A DNA stretch of 64,000 nt from Haladaptatus halobius (GTDB lineage: Archaea; Halobacteriota; Halobacteria; Halobacteriales; Haladaptataceae). A program made the position numbers and the translations under genes. The DNA lies in the NCBI RefSeq assembly GCF_020618475.1, contig NZ_CP085341.1:206725-270724 (forward strand), given 5' to 3'. The notes under the pieces were generated by a model. The model was not told the DNA's origin and ran no database searches. It saw only the letters and a list, made by a program, of their open reading frames with translations. Shown here piece by piece: positions 34,609-44,148 of the stretch. The first letter of the stretch is position 1; each line of letters starts with the position of its first letter.

Positions 34609-35076
34609 ATGCCAATCATCTGGGAGTGGATTGTGCCGGTCTTAACCGCTCTGTGGATAGTCTTCTTTCTGGCGGGGATCTATCGCATCGGCTTTGACAA
34701 TGACTACAGGGTAGTCACAGTACTCCTCACGGTCACGATGAGTATTCTCGCCGTCGTCTTTCTCGTGATCCCGCACTGGATGACGGCAAACTATACTGAA
34801 ACCATGACGAGTGTGGTCTTCGCGGTGTTAGTCGGGAAGATAATTGACCATCGCGACGACCCAGGATGGAACTATCGCCAGACGGTTCTCTACGCTCTCG
34901 TCGCCCTCGGAATAGAGCTTCTCGGCATGGTTCTCGAAGTCCTGTTTTCTGTATCTCTCAGACGTGGATTACTGCTGGTGGCAGTCATCTTTTGGATGGC
35001 AGCGGGCTATAGCTATTTCAACACCATCAATGGGAATCGATACCCAGCAGGTGAGACGGAGACGAACCGCACATAA
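34609..35076 (+). CDS. integral membrane protein
   Basis: 155 residues with about five hydrophobic segments: WIVPVLTALWIVFFLAGIY, VVTVLLTVTMSILAVVFLVI, VFAVLVGKII, YALVALGIELLGMVLEVLF, and LLLVAVIFWMAAGYSYF. No motif recognised. Stands alone. Confidence 0.7.
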   Translation: MPIIWEWIVPVLTALWIVFFLAGIYRIGFDNDYRVVTVLLTVTMSILAVVFLVIPHWMTANYTETMTSVVFAVLVGKIIDHRDDPGWNYRQTVLYALVALGIELLGMVLEVLFSVSLRRGLLLVAVIFWMAAGYSYFNTINGNRYPAGETETNRT

Positions 35077-35256
35077 CGCATCCTCAATCTTCACAGAGTG
35101 TGACGGCGGCTCTGTTGGACTCCTAGTCTTCAGATATGATTCAGAGTGGCACAGCCATTCAGTAGATATGCCTATAGAACGGCTCTCACACCCCCAGTGC
35201 GGCCATCCGACGAACGGTACGGACAGGGAATTCACGTATTGCTCGCGACAAAGGAG

Positions 35257-35538
35257 TTACACACCATCTATCCGACGTACTCGAGGAATCCACCGAGGGA
35301 CACGTTCACAATACTGTTTGTATACTTCGCCGTATTTCTCCGCTAAGTGTGGTTCCTCGTAGTCAATAACCCGTAAATGAGTACCTAGCCACAAGACGAT
35401 GCCATACCAAAGAACGAGTATCGATTTGTACAGGAGCACTTGGCCACCGATACAGAGGAGCAGTCCGAGATACATTGGGTTTCGCACGTGGGCGTACGCG
35501 CCACTTGTTACTCCGCTGATCGTACTCGATGACATCAT
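35257..35538 (-). pseudogene. C-terminal fragment of an ICMT/PEMT-type methyltransferase
   Basis: The segment SGAYAHVRNPMYLGLLL then two hydrophobic helices and EEPHLAEKYGEVYKQYCERV is the conserved C-terminal half of isoprenylcysteine carboxyl methyltransferase-like membrane methyltransferases (SAM-binding RNPMY and EE/Y motifs). Intact family members have about 100 more N-terminal residues with two helices; none is found upstream in any frame. Truncated, likely non-functional. Confidence 0.75.
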
Positions 35539-35636
35539 GCTCGGCGAGGCAACCCAAACAACGATTTCTTGTCGTGTGGGGAAATCAGTCCAGCCAGAGG
35601 ATTAGTAATCCCTGATTTCCTTAATTCAAATATATC

Positions 35637-35759
35637 ATGGCAAGATTTGACTGGATACAGTGTTCCGGCTGTGGCTGGACTGGGAGAACATCGGAATTAG
35701 ACGGCCCTGAACTCGGACGTACCTGTCCGGAATGTGGAACGAACGTCACCATCGAGTAG
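35637..35759 (+). CDS. 40-aa zinc-ribbon protein
   Basis: Reads MARFDWIQCSGCGWTGRT, then LGRTCPECGTNVTIE. Two CxxC knuckles form a full zinc ribbon. Too short for usual gene finders. AT-rich sequence lies directly upstream. Tiny zinc-ribbon proteins are frequent in haloarchaea; role unknown. Confidence 0.7.
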   Translation: MARFDWIQCSGCGWTGRTSELDGPELGRTCPECGTNVTIE

Positions 35760-35940
35760 TACCTTTTGATCACTGTGGTACGACACTGCAGTTAACTTGT
35801 TTTCCATCAACACGGTCGATTCTTGGGTTTCGCAGCGGAATTGTTTCACAAGGAATGGTTGTTGATATACCGCTGAATACTGTCGTCTTGTTGGCGACAG
35901 AATCGGAACAGCTACGACTCCTACTCTCCGTCAACCAAAT

Positions 35941-36138
35941 ATGGAAATCGCACTTCGGCTGCAAGACGGTGCCCACTTAGAACTCACAGACATTGGTGTC
36001 TCGACAACTGATGAGATGATTTCATTCAGTATTGATGGCCGCATTACGGATGTCGAGGACGACGTCCTCCACCAATTCAGTGGGAAACACGTCACACCCG
36101 TCGAGATCGTGTTTGCCGTTGAAGAACTCGAAGAATAA
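35941..36138 (+). CDS. small protein, paralogue of 57108-57335
   Basis: 65 residues: MEIALRLQDGAHLELTDIGV, SFSIDGRITDVEDDVL, FSGKHVTPVEIVFAVEE. Matches the small gene beside the second HalOD1-DUF7504-like locus (LTIELQDGHELELIDVGV...). Beta-rich, acidic. The shared neighbourhood suggests it works with the HalOD1-DUF7504-like protein, although here 1.9 kb of remnants intervene. Confidence 0.68.
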   Translation: MEIALRLQDGAHLELTDIGVSTTDEMISFSIDGRITDVEDDVLHQFSGKHVTPVEIVFAVEELEE

Positions 36139-36317
36139 CATCCATGAAGTGGCCACGACGAGTAGTGTGATACATGCCAGCACCCTCGTTGTTAGCTACG
36201 ATGATGACTGTGGTGCTGTAAGAGCAGAAACGCACGTGGCCAGCGCTCCGTGCTGCACTTCACTCTCAAACGTTTGTCGTGGGTGACCGACGTTTCAAAA
36301 CAGCGGGTTGTGAGTTA

Positions 36318-36485
36318 CTACAAATCGCGGGGTTGGACGGTTTTGCGGTCGTTTTCTTCGGCCCGACGGGTGACGTTTTCGAGCACGGTTGCGACTTCGT
36401 CGTCGAGGGCCTCGTAGAAGTCACCTGCAACGTGCTTGTCGTCGAGTTGTTTCTTCACTGCGGCTTTGACAATTAAATCGGTCAT
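36318..36485 (-). CDS. DUF1931 histone-fold protein
   Basis: 55 residues, below the size limit of most gene calls: MTDLIVKAAVKKQLDDKHVA, DFYEALDDEVATVLENVTRR, AEENDRKTVQPRDL. This is the single histone fold of the haloarchaeal DUF1931 family, with the typical TVQPRDL end. Members are DNA-binding or chromatin-like proteins. A TATTATA box lies about 23 nt before the ATG. Clear purifying pattern; the overlapping plus-strand frame is a shadow. Confidence 0.88.
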   Translation of the reverse strand: MTDLIVKAAVKKQLDDKHVAGDFYEALDDEVATVLENVTRRAEENDRKTVQPRDL

Positions 36486-36681
36486 ACAGGCGTCCAAACG
36501 GTATAATACTACAAAAAACCAGTGGTAAAAATAGCCGTTTCACGGTGGTCGACGATAGCACTTTCCGCGGCCACGCTTATCGAGCGTGGAGTAGATGCCA
36601 GTTGCACCATCGTTTAGCCAGTGTATGCATCCGTGGCGGCCACCGCTACGTGCAGGTCTGACGTCCATATGCCCTGATTCA

Positions 36682-37944
36682 TCACCGCGTTCGAACAACG
36701 ATAACCCCTCCCCAACCAATCAAACCGAACGCGGTCAGGACAGCAAATACGTGGACTTCAGAGACCCAATAGGGCAGCACGACAACATGCCGCGCAGCAG
36801 AGAGGAGCGTCGATAAGACTGGCAGATGATGTCGTTGCATGGTTTTGTCTGGAGCTGGATGTTTTGAAATTTTATAAGGTATCTTTGCTGATTCGGCATC
36901 GGGGAGACGATCTGCCTCATAGGGGAGTGCCTGCACAGGGTAACTTGCGACAAGACTTCCGTTGCGTGTAACTTCCACGATGCGATTGTTTTCACTGTCG
37001 GTAATGAGTGTATGACCATTTTGGAGTCTGTCAGCATCTCGCGGCCACTCCAGGTAAATGCCACCCACCTCTGACAGCGCCCACGCGACTTCCCACTCTC
37101 CAGTCGACGTATTTTTATGCAATTCGACAATCCGATCATTCTCGGAATCAGCAACGAGTACCGCACCTGGCCCAAGCCAGTGAGGGTTATGCTGCTTGTT
37201 GAGCACGGTCGGATCGCGGTTTTTGTTTATTACTTCAACGACGCTGCGGCCACGTTGGATAATAAGCAATTGATTGGTATTGCGAACGGAAATGAGATAG
37301 CGTCCTGCTCCAATCCGATCAACATCGTTAATATGCAACCAATCGATTTTGGTCGGATCAGACGGCGAATCATAGTATTGACTTGCATTCCAGGTCCATA
37401 TCCGCTCACCTGTCGTTTGGTCGATGATGAAAATACTCTCGTATTCCATGTCTGCGATAAGGATATCGCCAGAGGGGAGCGGCTCCGCATCGTGAACTTC
37501 GCTATCTTTGCGGGTTCGAACGGGATAGCTCCACTCGGCAACGATATGTGGTTTTGGCCTGGATTTAATAATCCGATAGCCTGTTCGCTTACACGGGGGA
37601 TCGTGTGCACCGCATTGCTGGTAATTGCCGTCAGCGAACGTCGCAAGTACCGACCCATTCTTGAGCATTGTGACGTCCTGATAGCTAATGGTTTCCTCTC
37701 CCCGGGGCGACTGCTTGACACCCCACATAATAGTTCCCCGTTCGTCGAGTGCAGTCACGTTCCCACCCCAACCTGGTCCTTGCACACCGACGAGAGTCAT
37801 GCCGGTATGAGCTGTTGCTTCTGAGGAAACAACTGTCGTATCTGGAGCCAGTGCCCAGCTTGCACCGAACGAGAGAGGAATGAGTACCAGTCCCAAAGCA
37901 ACCAGAACTAGTCCCCGTTGACGGGACGTGCGTGGGAGGCTCAT
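36682..37944 (-). CDS. arylsulfotransferase (ASST)-like beta-propeller protein
   Basis: 420 residues from MSLPRTSRQRG. An N-terminal membrane segment (GLVLVALGLVLIPLSFGASWALA) acts as signal anchor and a C-terminal helix (VFAVLTAFGLIGWGGVIVV) as second anchor. Between them is a propeller with repeated blades (HDAEPLPSGDILIAD, HNPHWLGPGAVLVADSENDRIVEL, RDADRLQNGHTLITDSENNRIVEV). The family transfers sulfate between phenolic compounds in bacteria; many archaeal members are uncharacterised surface proteins. The upstream ATG at 38109 is rejected because those 55 residues are unrelated. Confidence 0.82.
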   Translation of the reverse strand: MSLPRTSRQRGLVLVALGLVLIPLSFGASWALAPDTTVVSSEATAHTGMTLVGVQGPGWGGNVTALDERGTIMWGVKQSPRGEETISYQDVTMLKNGSVLATFADGNYQQCGAHDPPCKRTGYRIIKSRPKPHIVAEWSYPVRTRKDSEVHDAEPLPSGDILIADMEYESIFIIDQTTGERIWTWNASQYYDSPSDPTKIDWLHINDVDRIGAGRYLISVRNTNQLLIIQRGRSVVEVINKNRDPTVLNKQHNPHWLGPGAVLVADSENDRIVELHKNTSTGEWEVAWALSEVGGIYLEWPRDADRLQNGHTLITDSENNRIVEVTRNGSLVASYPVQALPYEADRLPDAESAKIPYKISKHPAPDKTMQRHHLPVLSTLLSAARHVVVLPYWVSEVHVFAVLTAFGLIGWGGVIVVRTR

Positions 37945-38429
37945 ATCGACAAATGTCGTTTCAAGTGAATCACCGGCCGCAGTAGGCTGACACGCTGTAA
38001 TATTCCATTTAACTTCATTGAATGACTGTCTCGGGGCATTTTCCACTATTTCTCTGTGTATTATTTGAAGGTATTCATTACTATTTGACGTCTCCGCCCC
38101 GGTAAACATTGAACTCGACGAGTCATATGCGTATCTCTACTCCTAGGAACAGTATACACAAGAGCAGAGACACCGTGAGCACGGACTTACACGTTCGATA
38201 CCACTCCCACCCTCTCTCGACACTCACTCGAGGAGAAACAGAGCTAAGGTACCAACGAGAGTGGAATGAGCTATACGTAATATTCCATTAGTTTAATGAT
38301 GTATAGTAAATGAAGGTAGCCAGTTAGCGATCGATGTGCGTTCGTCATCCCAACACACACGAGATACCGAGTTCAACGTCTCTCTAAGCAGATCTTAGAG
38401 TCGCTCACTGGATAAATTTTTGACTCTAT

Positions 38430-38960
38430 TTACGTGATCCCGGTTGGTACAAGCCACAGGAAATGCGCAAGCTGCGCTACCATACCACCGATTAGTAGTC
38501 CTGCATTCGACACCTGCGAGTCTGCTTGGGTCAACCTCAATCGGATGGGACGCGAGCTGACTGGCCAGAGCGGTCGAATTACGCGCGACGTGTGTCTAAC
38601 CGCCAGTGCGTCTATACATAAGTGACTCACCAAACCGGCGAGAATGCCGAAACCAAGACAAACAAACAGCTGTTGCGGTGTAATCAGAACTGAGATAAAG
38701 CTGCCACCGAGCTGCCAAAGCGTAACTGTCAGTGCGATTGCTCCACCACTGCTGACGATGAGTGCAAAGAGCACCGTATGAGTCACTCCCCGATGACGAA
38801 TCCACGGAACGTATCGGTCGAGATCTGGGACGGAAGTCGCACAGACGGCACCGAGCGACAAAAGGATGGCTCCGAAAAAATTGTCAGTAGTTGCTCCGAC
38901 CAGCCACATCAATGGAGCGGCAAACAGCAATGCCGCCCCAAGATGACCCTTACGATACAT
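38430..38960 (-). CDS. YdjM/DUF457-family membrane hydrolase
   Basis: 176 residues. Starts MYRKGHLGAALLFAAPL; metal-ligand motifs VPDLDRYVPWIRHRGVTHT and HLCIDAL; about five hydrophobic helices. This is the LexA-regulated YdjM (metal-dependent hydrolase, DUF457) family. Intact by eye. Substrate unknown. Confidence 0.88.
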   Translation of the reverse strand: MYRKGHLGAALLFAAPLMWLVGATTDNFFGAILLSLGAVCATSVPDLDRYVPWIRHRGVTHTVLFALIVSSGGAIALTVTLWQLGGSFISVLITPQQLFVCLGFGILAGLVSHLCIDALAVRHTSRVIRPLWPVSSRPIRLRLTQADSQVSNAGLLIGGMVAQLAHFLWLVPTGIT

Positions 38961-39133
38961 TGGCTTGTGCTAAACTGCCCGTCTGGAACGAAACTCGATG
39001 TTTCAGTACGTAATTGTGGTTGGTGAAAGACATTGGATTTGAGCAAGTGTATGTACAATTCCAGCATATATTATTCGGTCATTAAAATAACAATACCACT
39101 TGAATCTGTTCGATGTCAACTATCCAATGTACT

Positions 39134-39361
39134 CTATTCAGCGCTGATAACCTCGTTGATACGGACGGTCATCGTCGCCACCTCGGTCGCGCTGTGGATC
39201 ACCTCCCACTTAGTGATCGACGGATCAAGGATACCGTGCTCAACTGGATCATCGATGTGCGCCTCACCGGTAGAGGTAACAAGTCCGACCTGTCCATCTT
39301 CATTTGCTGCCCGTAAATCAACCAGCGCATCGATCGGATCAACACCAGTATTCTGTGTAAA
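39134..39361 (-). pseudogene. C-terminal remnant of a thermosome (chaperonin) subunit
   Basis: A start-less 75-codon frame reads TQNTGVDPIDALVDLRA, then TGEAHIDDPVEHGILDPSITKW, IHSATEVATMTVRINEVI and a stop at 39134. This is the end of group II chaperonin subunits (equatorial domain with DPIDALVDLR and the SATE-A--ILRIDDVI helix). An in-frame TAA immediately precedes it, and the rest (about 480 residues) is missing. Confidence 0.8.
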
Positions 39362-39433
39362 TTACATCTGAGGTATTTGCCACGCTAGCGGAGCGAATGT
39401 ACCCCCCGGTTCACGGATGCCGATTCTCTTGAT

Positions 39434-40061
39434 TTAGAGACCAAGAACGAAGTCGGTCTCAGTAAGTCGGGTCGCACCGTGCTCTACGGCTTGGTCGACT
39501 GAGAGGTGATCTTTCATCAAAAAGAAATTGTGGTCGTCACGAGTCCAGTGCATGACGGCGTTCCGAAGGATCTCCTTGTATGGTGTATACTGCTCTTTTA
39601 CGACGCAAAATTCAGCACGGTCATCACCAGCGATAATCACGGGCTCATAATAGTACTCTTCGAGCTGATCGCGTACTGTGCCGAAGTCGGCGTGGAGGAC
39701 TTCAAACCGATAGGCATCGCGATTGTAGTACTCTTGGAGCGCATTGAATAGTGGCCGTTGGTCGAAATACTGCTTGAAGACGTATTTATCAGTCAGCTCG
39801 AAGACGTTCATCCGTTGTGGTTCCACTCCGAACTCCGGCATCCTCGCTAGCATATCGCAGGCAAACACCTTGAATGTTGAGTGCGATCATCCATTTTGGT
39901 GCGGAACCGAGGCTGACTATATTGAACGATTCACTCAATAACTCATCGAACGTGCCGGACGGATAGAGATGCTGGAAAAGTTGATTGAATACATTTTGTC
40001 GACCAGTGACACGTGGATTACGACCGGTGAGGAGATAGCTAATCATTGGCAGCAACATCAC
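39434..40061 (-). pseudogene. frameshifted haloarchaeal protein of unknown family
   Basis: The N-terminal part (40061 to about 39870) reads RQNVFNQLFQHLYPSGTFDE...APKWMIALNIQGV. The C-terminal part continues in a different frame as FACDMLARMPEFGVEPQRMNVF to DFVLGL at 39434. The two join seamlessly if one or two bases are restored in GGTGTTTGCC near 39868, so a single small deletion broke the gene. About 205 residues when joined. Family not recognised. Confidence 0.7.
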
Positions 40062-40217
40062 CTCGAGAAATGAAAATTCATATTACCCCTGATCAACCAC
40101 CGGCCGACGCTTTAGCGACATCCCGAACGTAGTGAGTTTGTTAATTCCATTCAGCAGCTGCAAGACGACTCAACTATGATTCTGTTCTGAAAAAATGACA
40201 GCTCTCGCATGTGAAAC

Positions 40218-40295
40218 CTAGTTAAAAGTGATGGTCAGCGCTTTGCCGTCTTCACAGTGGATCCTGTACACAGTCTCTGTTTGCATGATGCGCAT
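40218..40295 (-). CDS. possible 25-aa peptide or remnant
   Basis: MRIMQTETVYRIHCEDGKAL then TITFN and stop. Short but protein-like; may be the surviving N- or C-terminus of a lost gene. The surrounding 40062-40440 holds no other gene. Confidence 0.2.
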   Translation of the reverse strand: MRIMQTETVYRIHCEDGKALTITFN

Positions 40296-40440
40296 CTCTA
40301 GGAACGGACATAGCTTTTCGAATCCCTCAGTTCCCCTTTAGAACCCCGATAGCGGATAGAATTGGGATAACGAGTACACAGTTCGTATCTATCACGTCCT
40401 GCCCATCAAAACTATTGTGGACGGTACCTAGCCTCATGGT

Positions 40441-40746
40441 ATGTTTGTTGTAGCAAATCGTATTCCGGTGACTGAGGGCCATGAAGAAGAATTTATCGAA
40501 CTGTTCGAAGAGCGAACAAACCGACTGTCTCGTCGGGCAGGATTCGAGAAAGTGGAACTACTTGAGCCCATTGATGCCGATTACTACATTATTCATGCGT
40601 ATTGGGAGTCGAGCGATGCGTTTGAACAGTGGCGAGAGAGCGAAGCATTTCAAGAAGCACACTCCGACTTACCTTCTGAGATATTTGCCGGTTCGAATCA
40701 CATAGAGAGCTACGAACGGGCAGAAACGGTCAAAAACGAGAACTAA
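40441..40746 (+). CDS. ABM-domain (HmoA-like) monooxygenase
   Basis: 101 residues: FVVANRIPVTEGHEEEFIEL, ERTNRLSRRAGFEKVELLEP, HAYWESSDAFEQWRESEAF, HSDLP. Antibiotic-biosynthesis-monooxygenase fold; the pattern matches archaeal heme-degrading HmoA-like members, although substrate cannot be told from sequence. Intact and isolated. Confidence 0.85.
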   Translation: MFVVANRIPVTEGHEEEFIELFEERTNRLSRRAGFEKVELLEPIDADYYIIHAYWESSDAFEQWRESEAFQEAHSDLPSEIFAGSNHIESYERAETVKNEN

Positions 40747-40767
40747 CGGACGACTAGGCAGGTCTAG

Positions 40768-41239
40768 TCATCGATTCATCACTTCCTCGGCGGGGATGCG
40801 GTTGGTGAGCGCTTGATGCGGTCGTTACATGTTATAATAATAGATGAAGGCGGTGAGCCAACGCGCAGCGCTGGCTCGCCCACTCATCCATATTTGATGA
40901 AATCGGTCAATGCGTATCGCAAGCGTTCGAAACTACTTTTCGATCGTATTTCGCTCGACGTAGTCGAGGTGACCGCCGAGATCGCATCGCGCAATGGCGG
41001 TAAGGTGACCCATGCCGTCGACGAAGAATGTCGCTTTCGAGAGGTCGTGTTTCTCGGCCAGCTGGCCGAGAAACGCCGCTGCGGAGTCTGTTCCTCGCCG
41101 TTCTGAGAGACAAACACCAAGTTATACATCTCAATGAGAGGAGCTTACACGAATACTTTCGACTTGAGAGTGCACTATGGCGCTGGCTGCTTGGGACGAA
41201 TGCTGCCAGTTTGTCACTAAGTCGACTGAATTCATGCAA
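40768..41239 (-). pseudogene. IS6-family transposase remnant
   Basis: The C-terminal part reads FLGQLAEKHDLSKATFFVDG, ARCDLGGHLDYVERNTIEK, then TAG where Trp is expected, FRTLAIRIDRFHQIWMSGRA, WLTAFIYYYN, another TAG, RPHQALTNRIPAEEV. These are the second and third acidic blocks of the DDE transposase of haloarchaeal IS6-type elements. The front (41106-41239) keeps only a short piece and most of the middle is deleted. Dead element; terminal repeats not found. Confidence 0.8.
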
Positions 41240-41263
41240 CCAAGATCCCTAGGCAAAACATGG

Positions 41264-41455
41264 CTACTGGTCGGCTTCCATGCCGAGAAGGCCTACCAAT
41301 TCTTGCATCGCTGTGCGATCATATCGATTACTGTTGTTTTCGGTCGCTATAGACATTGAGGATGCCAAACTGGACGAGTAGTGAGGGGTGATTCCCAAGC
41401 ATTCATCGGGTGGGCGCTGGCTCGAAAAGATCGGAGAAGAGTTTTCTCTTCTCAC
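41264..41455 (-). pseudogene. remnant, paralogous to 57902-58103
   Basis: Two frames are needed: LLVQFGILNVYSDRKQQ in one, and ENNSNRYDRTAMQELVGLL then GMEADQ in another. The other remnant at 57902 shows LSLRVQFDILNDSSERNNSN and AAMQELARVVETDIDR. Both therefore descend from one small gene of about 65 residues, and both have a frameshift at nearly the same place (the NNSNRYD stretch). Confidence 0.5.
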
Positions 41456-41539
41456 AACTCACTTCAACAATACTAGCTATTTTTCTTGGCTCAGCGTCGT
41501 AAAGGAAGCGTAGCAGTATGTTTCGTAATCGCTGTAACC

Positions 41540-42682
41540 TCACGGTTGGATCACCAGACCGACACCATCTCGTTCGTACGTCGTTTCAAACGGTTCAGAG
41601 CGTTTGTGTATCGTCTTCCGGAGCCAGGCCGCCTCATTCCTGGTAGCACGAGAGACGCCGTTGTCGATGTGGAAGGGAACAAGCCGTATCTTCTCAAAAT
41701 CTCCGTCATGAAGCGTGACTTCAAAGAGATAACTTTTGTCGTTACCCAGATCGTCTTTGACCCCGAAATCATCGACAAGATTACCAGTATCGTGGAGGAT
41801 GACGCCATCACCATACAGTTCAATCGCCTGGACGACGTGTGCACTGTGGCCATGAACGAGATCCACACCTTGATCGACGAGCCAGTGGCCAAACGCGACC
41901 AGCCGATCGCTAGGGTACTCGATCCAATTTTCCCCCCAATGAACTGATGCGGCCAGCAGGTCAGGATTCTTCGATTGCGCACGTTCGATCGCGTTCCCAA
42001 TGACCCGTCTAGTTTCTGGGTTCTCACGATCGGTGGGAGCCCACGCTATCCCAGGCCGGTTATCAGTTGCAGCATACTCTTTGTATTCATCCGAAAATGA
42101 AACAACGGCGACGTCAACATCACCCACAGAAAACCTTGCCGGTGCATGTGCTACGGCTGCTGTTTTGCCAGCACCTGTGGTTTCGATACCTTCCGCTTCA
42201 AGCACGTCGATCGTATCGATCAAGGCTACTGCTCCAAAATCCATCGCATGATTGTTTGCGAGCGACGCGAAGCAGATATTCCCGGCGCTAAGTGCAGGGG
42301 CTGCCCAGTCCGGATCGCCCCGAAAGTAGTACCTCCGGTTGGGGAATCGGTCACCGCGCTTTGAGAGACTGCACTCAAGATTACAGAAGACACCGTCGAT
42401 GGATTCAAGGTGAGGGTGGAAATCGCCCCAGATGGTTGTTGGATCGACGTCTTCTTCGCCGTAAATGTGGTTGAGACTTCGTCCGACCATCGTATCACCG
42501 GCGAATCCAATCGTCGTTTTGTAGTGTTCACGATTGTTAGTCGTGTTCCTGTCCTCAGTCGTGATACGAGTACTGGTTGAATTTATCTTGACGGACGTGG
42601 TTGCCTCGGTTGCGTTTCCGATACAGCCACCAACTGCCACAGTCCCCATGGCTGTCAGGACTGCTCGCCGATTGCTATTCAT
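41540..42682 (-). CDS. CapA-family (poly-gamma-glutamate synthesis-like) lipoprotein
   Basis: 380 residues from MNSNRRAVLTAMG. Twin-arginine signal with lipobox AVGGC (Cys20), so probably exported folded and lipid-anchored. The CapA metallophosphatase-like core follows: GFAGDTMVGR, NLECSLS, NNHAMDFG, SVHWGENW and GHSAHVVQAIE. The family is linked to capsule polymer synthesis or hydrolysis. The longer frame from 42772 is rejected in favour of the Tat start. Confidence 0.9.
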   Translation of the reverse strand: MNSNRRAVLTAMGTVAVGGCIGNATEATTSVKINSTSTRITTEDRNTTNNREHYKTTIGFAGDTMVGRSLNHIYGEEDVDPTTIWGDFHPHLESIDGVFCNLECSLSKRGDRFPNRRYYFRGDPDWAAPALSAGNICFASLANNHAMDFGAVALIDTIDVLEAEGIETTGAGKTAAVAHAPARFSVGDVDVAVVSFSDEYKEYAATDNRPGIAWAPTDRENPETRRVIGNAIERAQSKNPDLLAASVHWGENWIEYPSDRLVAFGHWLVDQGVDLVHGHSAHVVQAIELYGDGVILHDTGNLVDDFGVKDDLGNDKSYLFEVTLHDGDFEKIRLVPFHIDNGVSRATRNEAAWLRKTIHKRSEPFETTYERDGVGLVIQP

Positions 42683-42782
42683 TGATTCACTGCCGTGGGA
42701 ATGGGACGGTGCATCACGAAGAAAAGCTGTCGAAAAAATCCCGCCATCAACCCCCCTCCCCATGGCAATCAAATACCTGTGA

Positions 42783-43251
42783 ATGCCTTACTTATTAGAC
42801 GCCCTTTGGGGGTAGTCCAATATACGAGACGAACTGTGAGACGCCATTGTGCCGTGAAGCACGAGCGTACACCACGACCTCCGCATAGATCTGGTTGAGG
42901 GTACCGGGATGTATCTACTTCCGCTTATGATCTAATGAGAAAGTGATATTACACACCACGCGTCGAGTGAAAACCGCAAGGCAACACAGTGGCTCACACG
43001 AGTATATAAAATAATTCGTATGATGCTTTTTGAATCTCGCAAGAGGGTAGTGGGAGAGTACAGACGGTGCACCTGCGCGTTAGTACAATATGCTACCCAT
43101 CGAAGGAAGGGGCCGAATGACCCCACCCGAGCTAGCCGGCCTTTGGAGGCCAGCACTGCCAACTGACACAGAACATTCCCATAGGCTTTATGCCCACGGC
43201 TGACGCGCGTCTGACGGATTCCGAAGTGGGCACGCATGTATCCGGGACGTA
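42783..43251. other. gene-free region with a palindrome and promoter
   Basis: No coding frame is credible. An imperfect palindrome GCCGGCCT-TTGG-AGGCCAGC lies at 43137-43156. GGCTTTATGCCC near 43182-43193 is a possible TATA region for the RHH gene that starts at 43252. Confidence 0.4.
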
Positions 43252-43632
43252 ATGGAACCTGTTACACTTCGGTTCGAATCAGATACAATCGAATCGTTTG
43301 ACGACGAGGCGGACGAATCGAGGCAATCACGCGCCGAATACATCCAAGAAGTGGTTCGTGATCGGCACGCAGTGGACGAGATTCGCACCGAATACGAAGC
43401 GAAATTGGAGCAAGTACGGAGCGAGCACGAAGCGGAACTGGAACGATTACAGAGCGAACTCGAGCAAGAACAAACTGATGTTGAGCGATTACGCAACGAG
43501 AAATAAGTTCTCATCGCCGATCGCCAAGAGAAACAGGAACTCGTCGAGTTTGTCGAGGAAGAACGCAGCTGCCGTGAGCAACCCCTGAGAACACGCCTCC
43601 GCTGGTGGATGTTCGGCAAGGAAAGCGACTGA
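43252..43632 (+). pseudogene. RHH/coiled-coil protein with one internal stop
   Basis: The N-terminal ribbon-helix-helix (EPVTLRFESDTIESFDDEAD, SRAEYIQEVVRDRH) is followed by a long coiled coil (EYEAKLEQVRSEHEAELERL...). TAA at 43504 interrupts the coil. The same frame then continues VLIADRQEKQELVEFVEEER to LRTRLRWWMFGKESD, stop 43630. One C-to-T change (CAA to TAA) explains it. The 84-residue N-terminal product could still dimerise and bind DNA. Confidence 0.75.
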
Positions 43633-44034
43633 CGTCACGTGGCCAGAGTGCCTAAGAATGTGAATGTCTAACACACTTTGTTGGGTGGAGTAGCCACATC
43701 GAGACCGTGGCGCCAGAACCCATCATCTTCATCCGACAACGTGGGAAGGAGGTTTTTCACACCACTGACGTGTTCTCACCAGAACCACTCCTACATTCGG
43801 TATTCGTGTTCGTCTGTCGGGAGACGTTTCTCAGTTCTCTTGCCGCTTTCCAAATGACCTTGTCACAGTATACCGTGCTATTTAATGTCGGGTACCCGTG
43901 GACGTTGTTGGATTAACGACCCTACCCGACGAACGTGGATCACACGATACCCACACACCTATCTCTCCCATTCACATTCCATACAGTGCCATGTTCGTTG
44001 TAGAGGCACGTCTGTTGACTAGGTGAGTCTGGAA
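43633..44034. other. no supportable gene
   Basis: A 69-codon plus-strand frame at 43707 has no family features and I do not call it. Nothing else seen. Confidence 0.4.
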
Positions 44035-44148
44035 CTACTCTTCCTCACGACATCTGTAACACACCCCATTGTCCAAATAGACGGAGAGCAGCTGCTTCCG
44101 ACATTCAATGCACTCTGCGAACAGTGAGTCAGCTCCCTCATTTTCCAT
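44035..44148 (-). CDS. 37-aa zinc-knuckle protein
   Basis: Reads MENEGADSLFAECIECRKQL, LSVYLDNGVCYRCREEE. Two CxxC pairs form a compact zinc ribbon. An AT-rich region directly upstream (44149-44200) is suitable for a promoter. Similar in style to the 40-aa protein at 35637. Confidence 0.6.
   Translation of the reverse strand: MENEGADSLFAECIECRKQLLSVYLDNGVCYRCREEE

Noticed and set aside
36279..36476. Plus-strand 65-codon frame
   Set aside because: Antisense shadow of the DUF1931 histone-fold gene.
43188..43619. Minus-strand Ser/Arg-rich 143-codon frame
   Set aside because: Antisense of the coiled-coil gene; Ser-rich composition is the usual shadow of Glu-rich codons.
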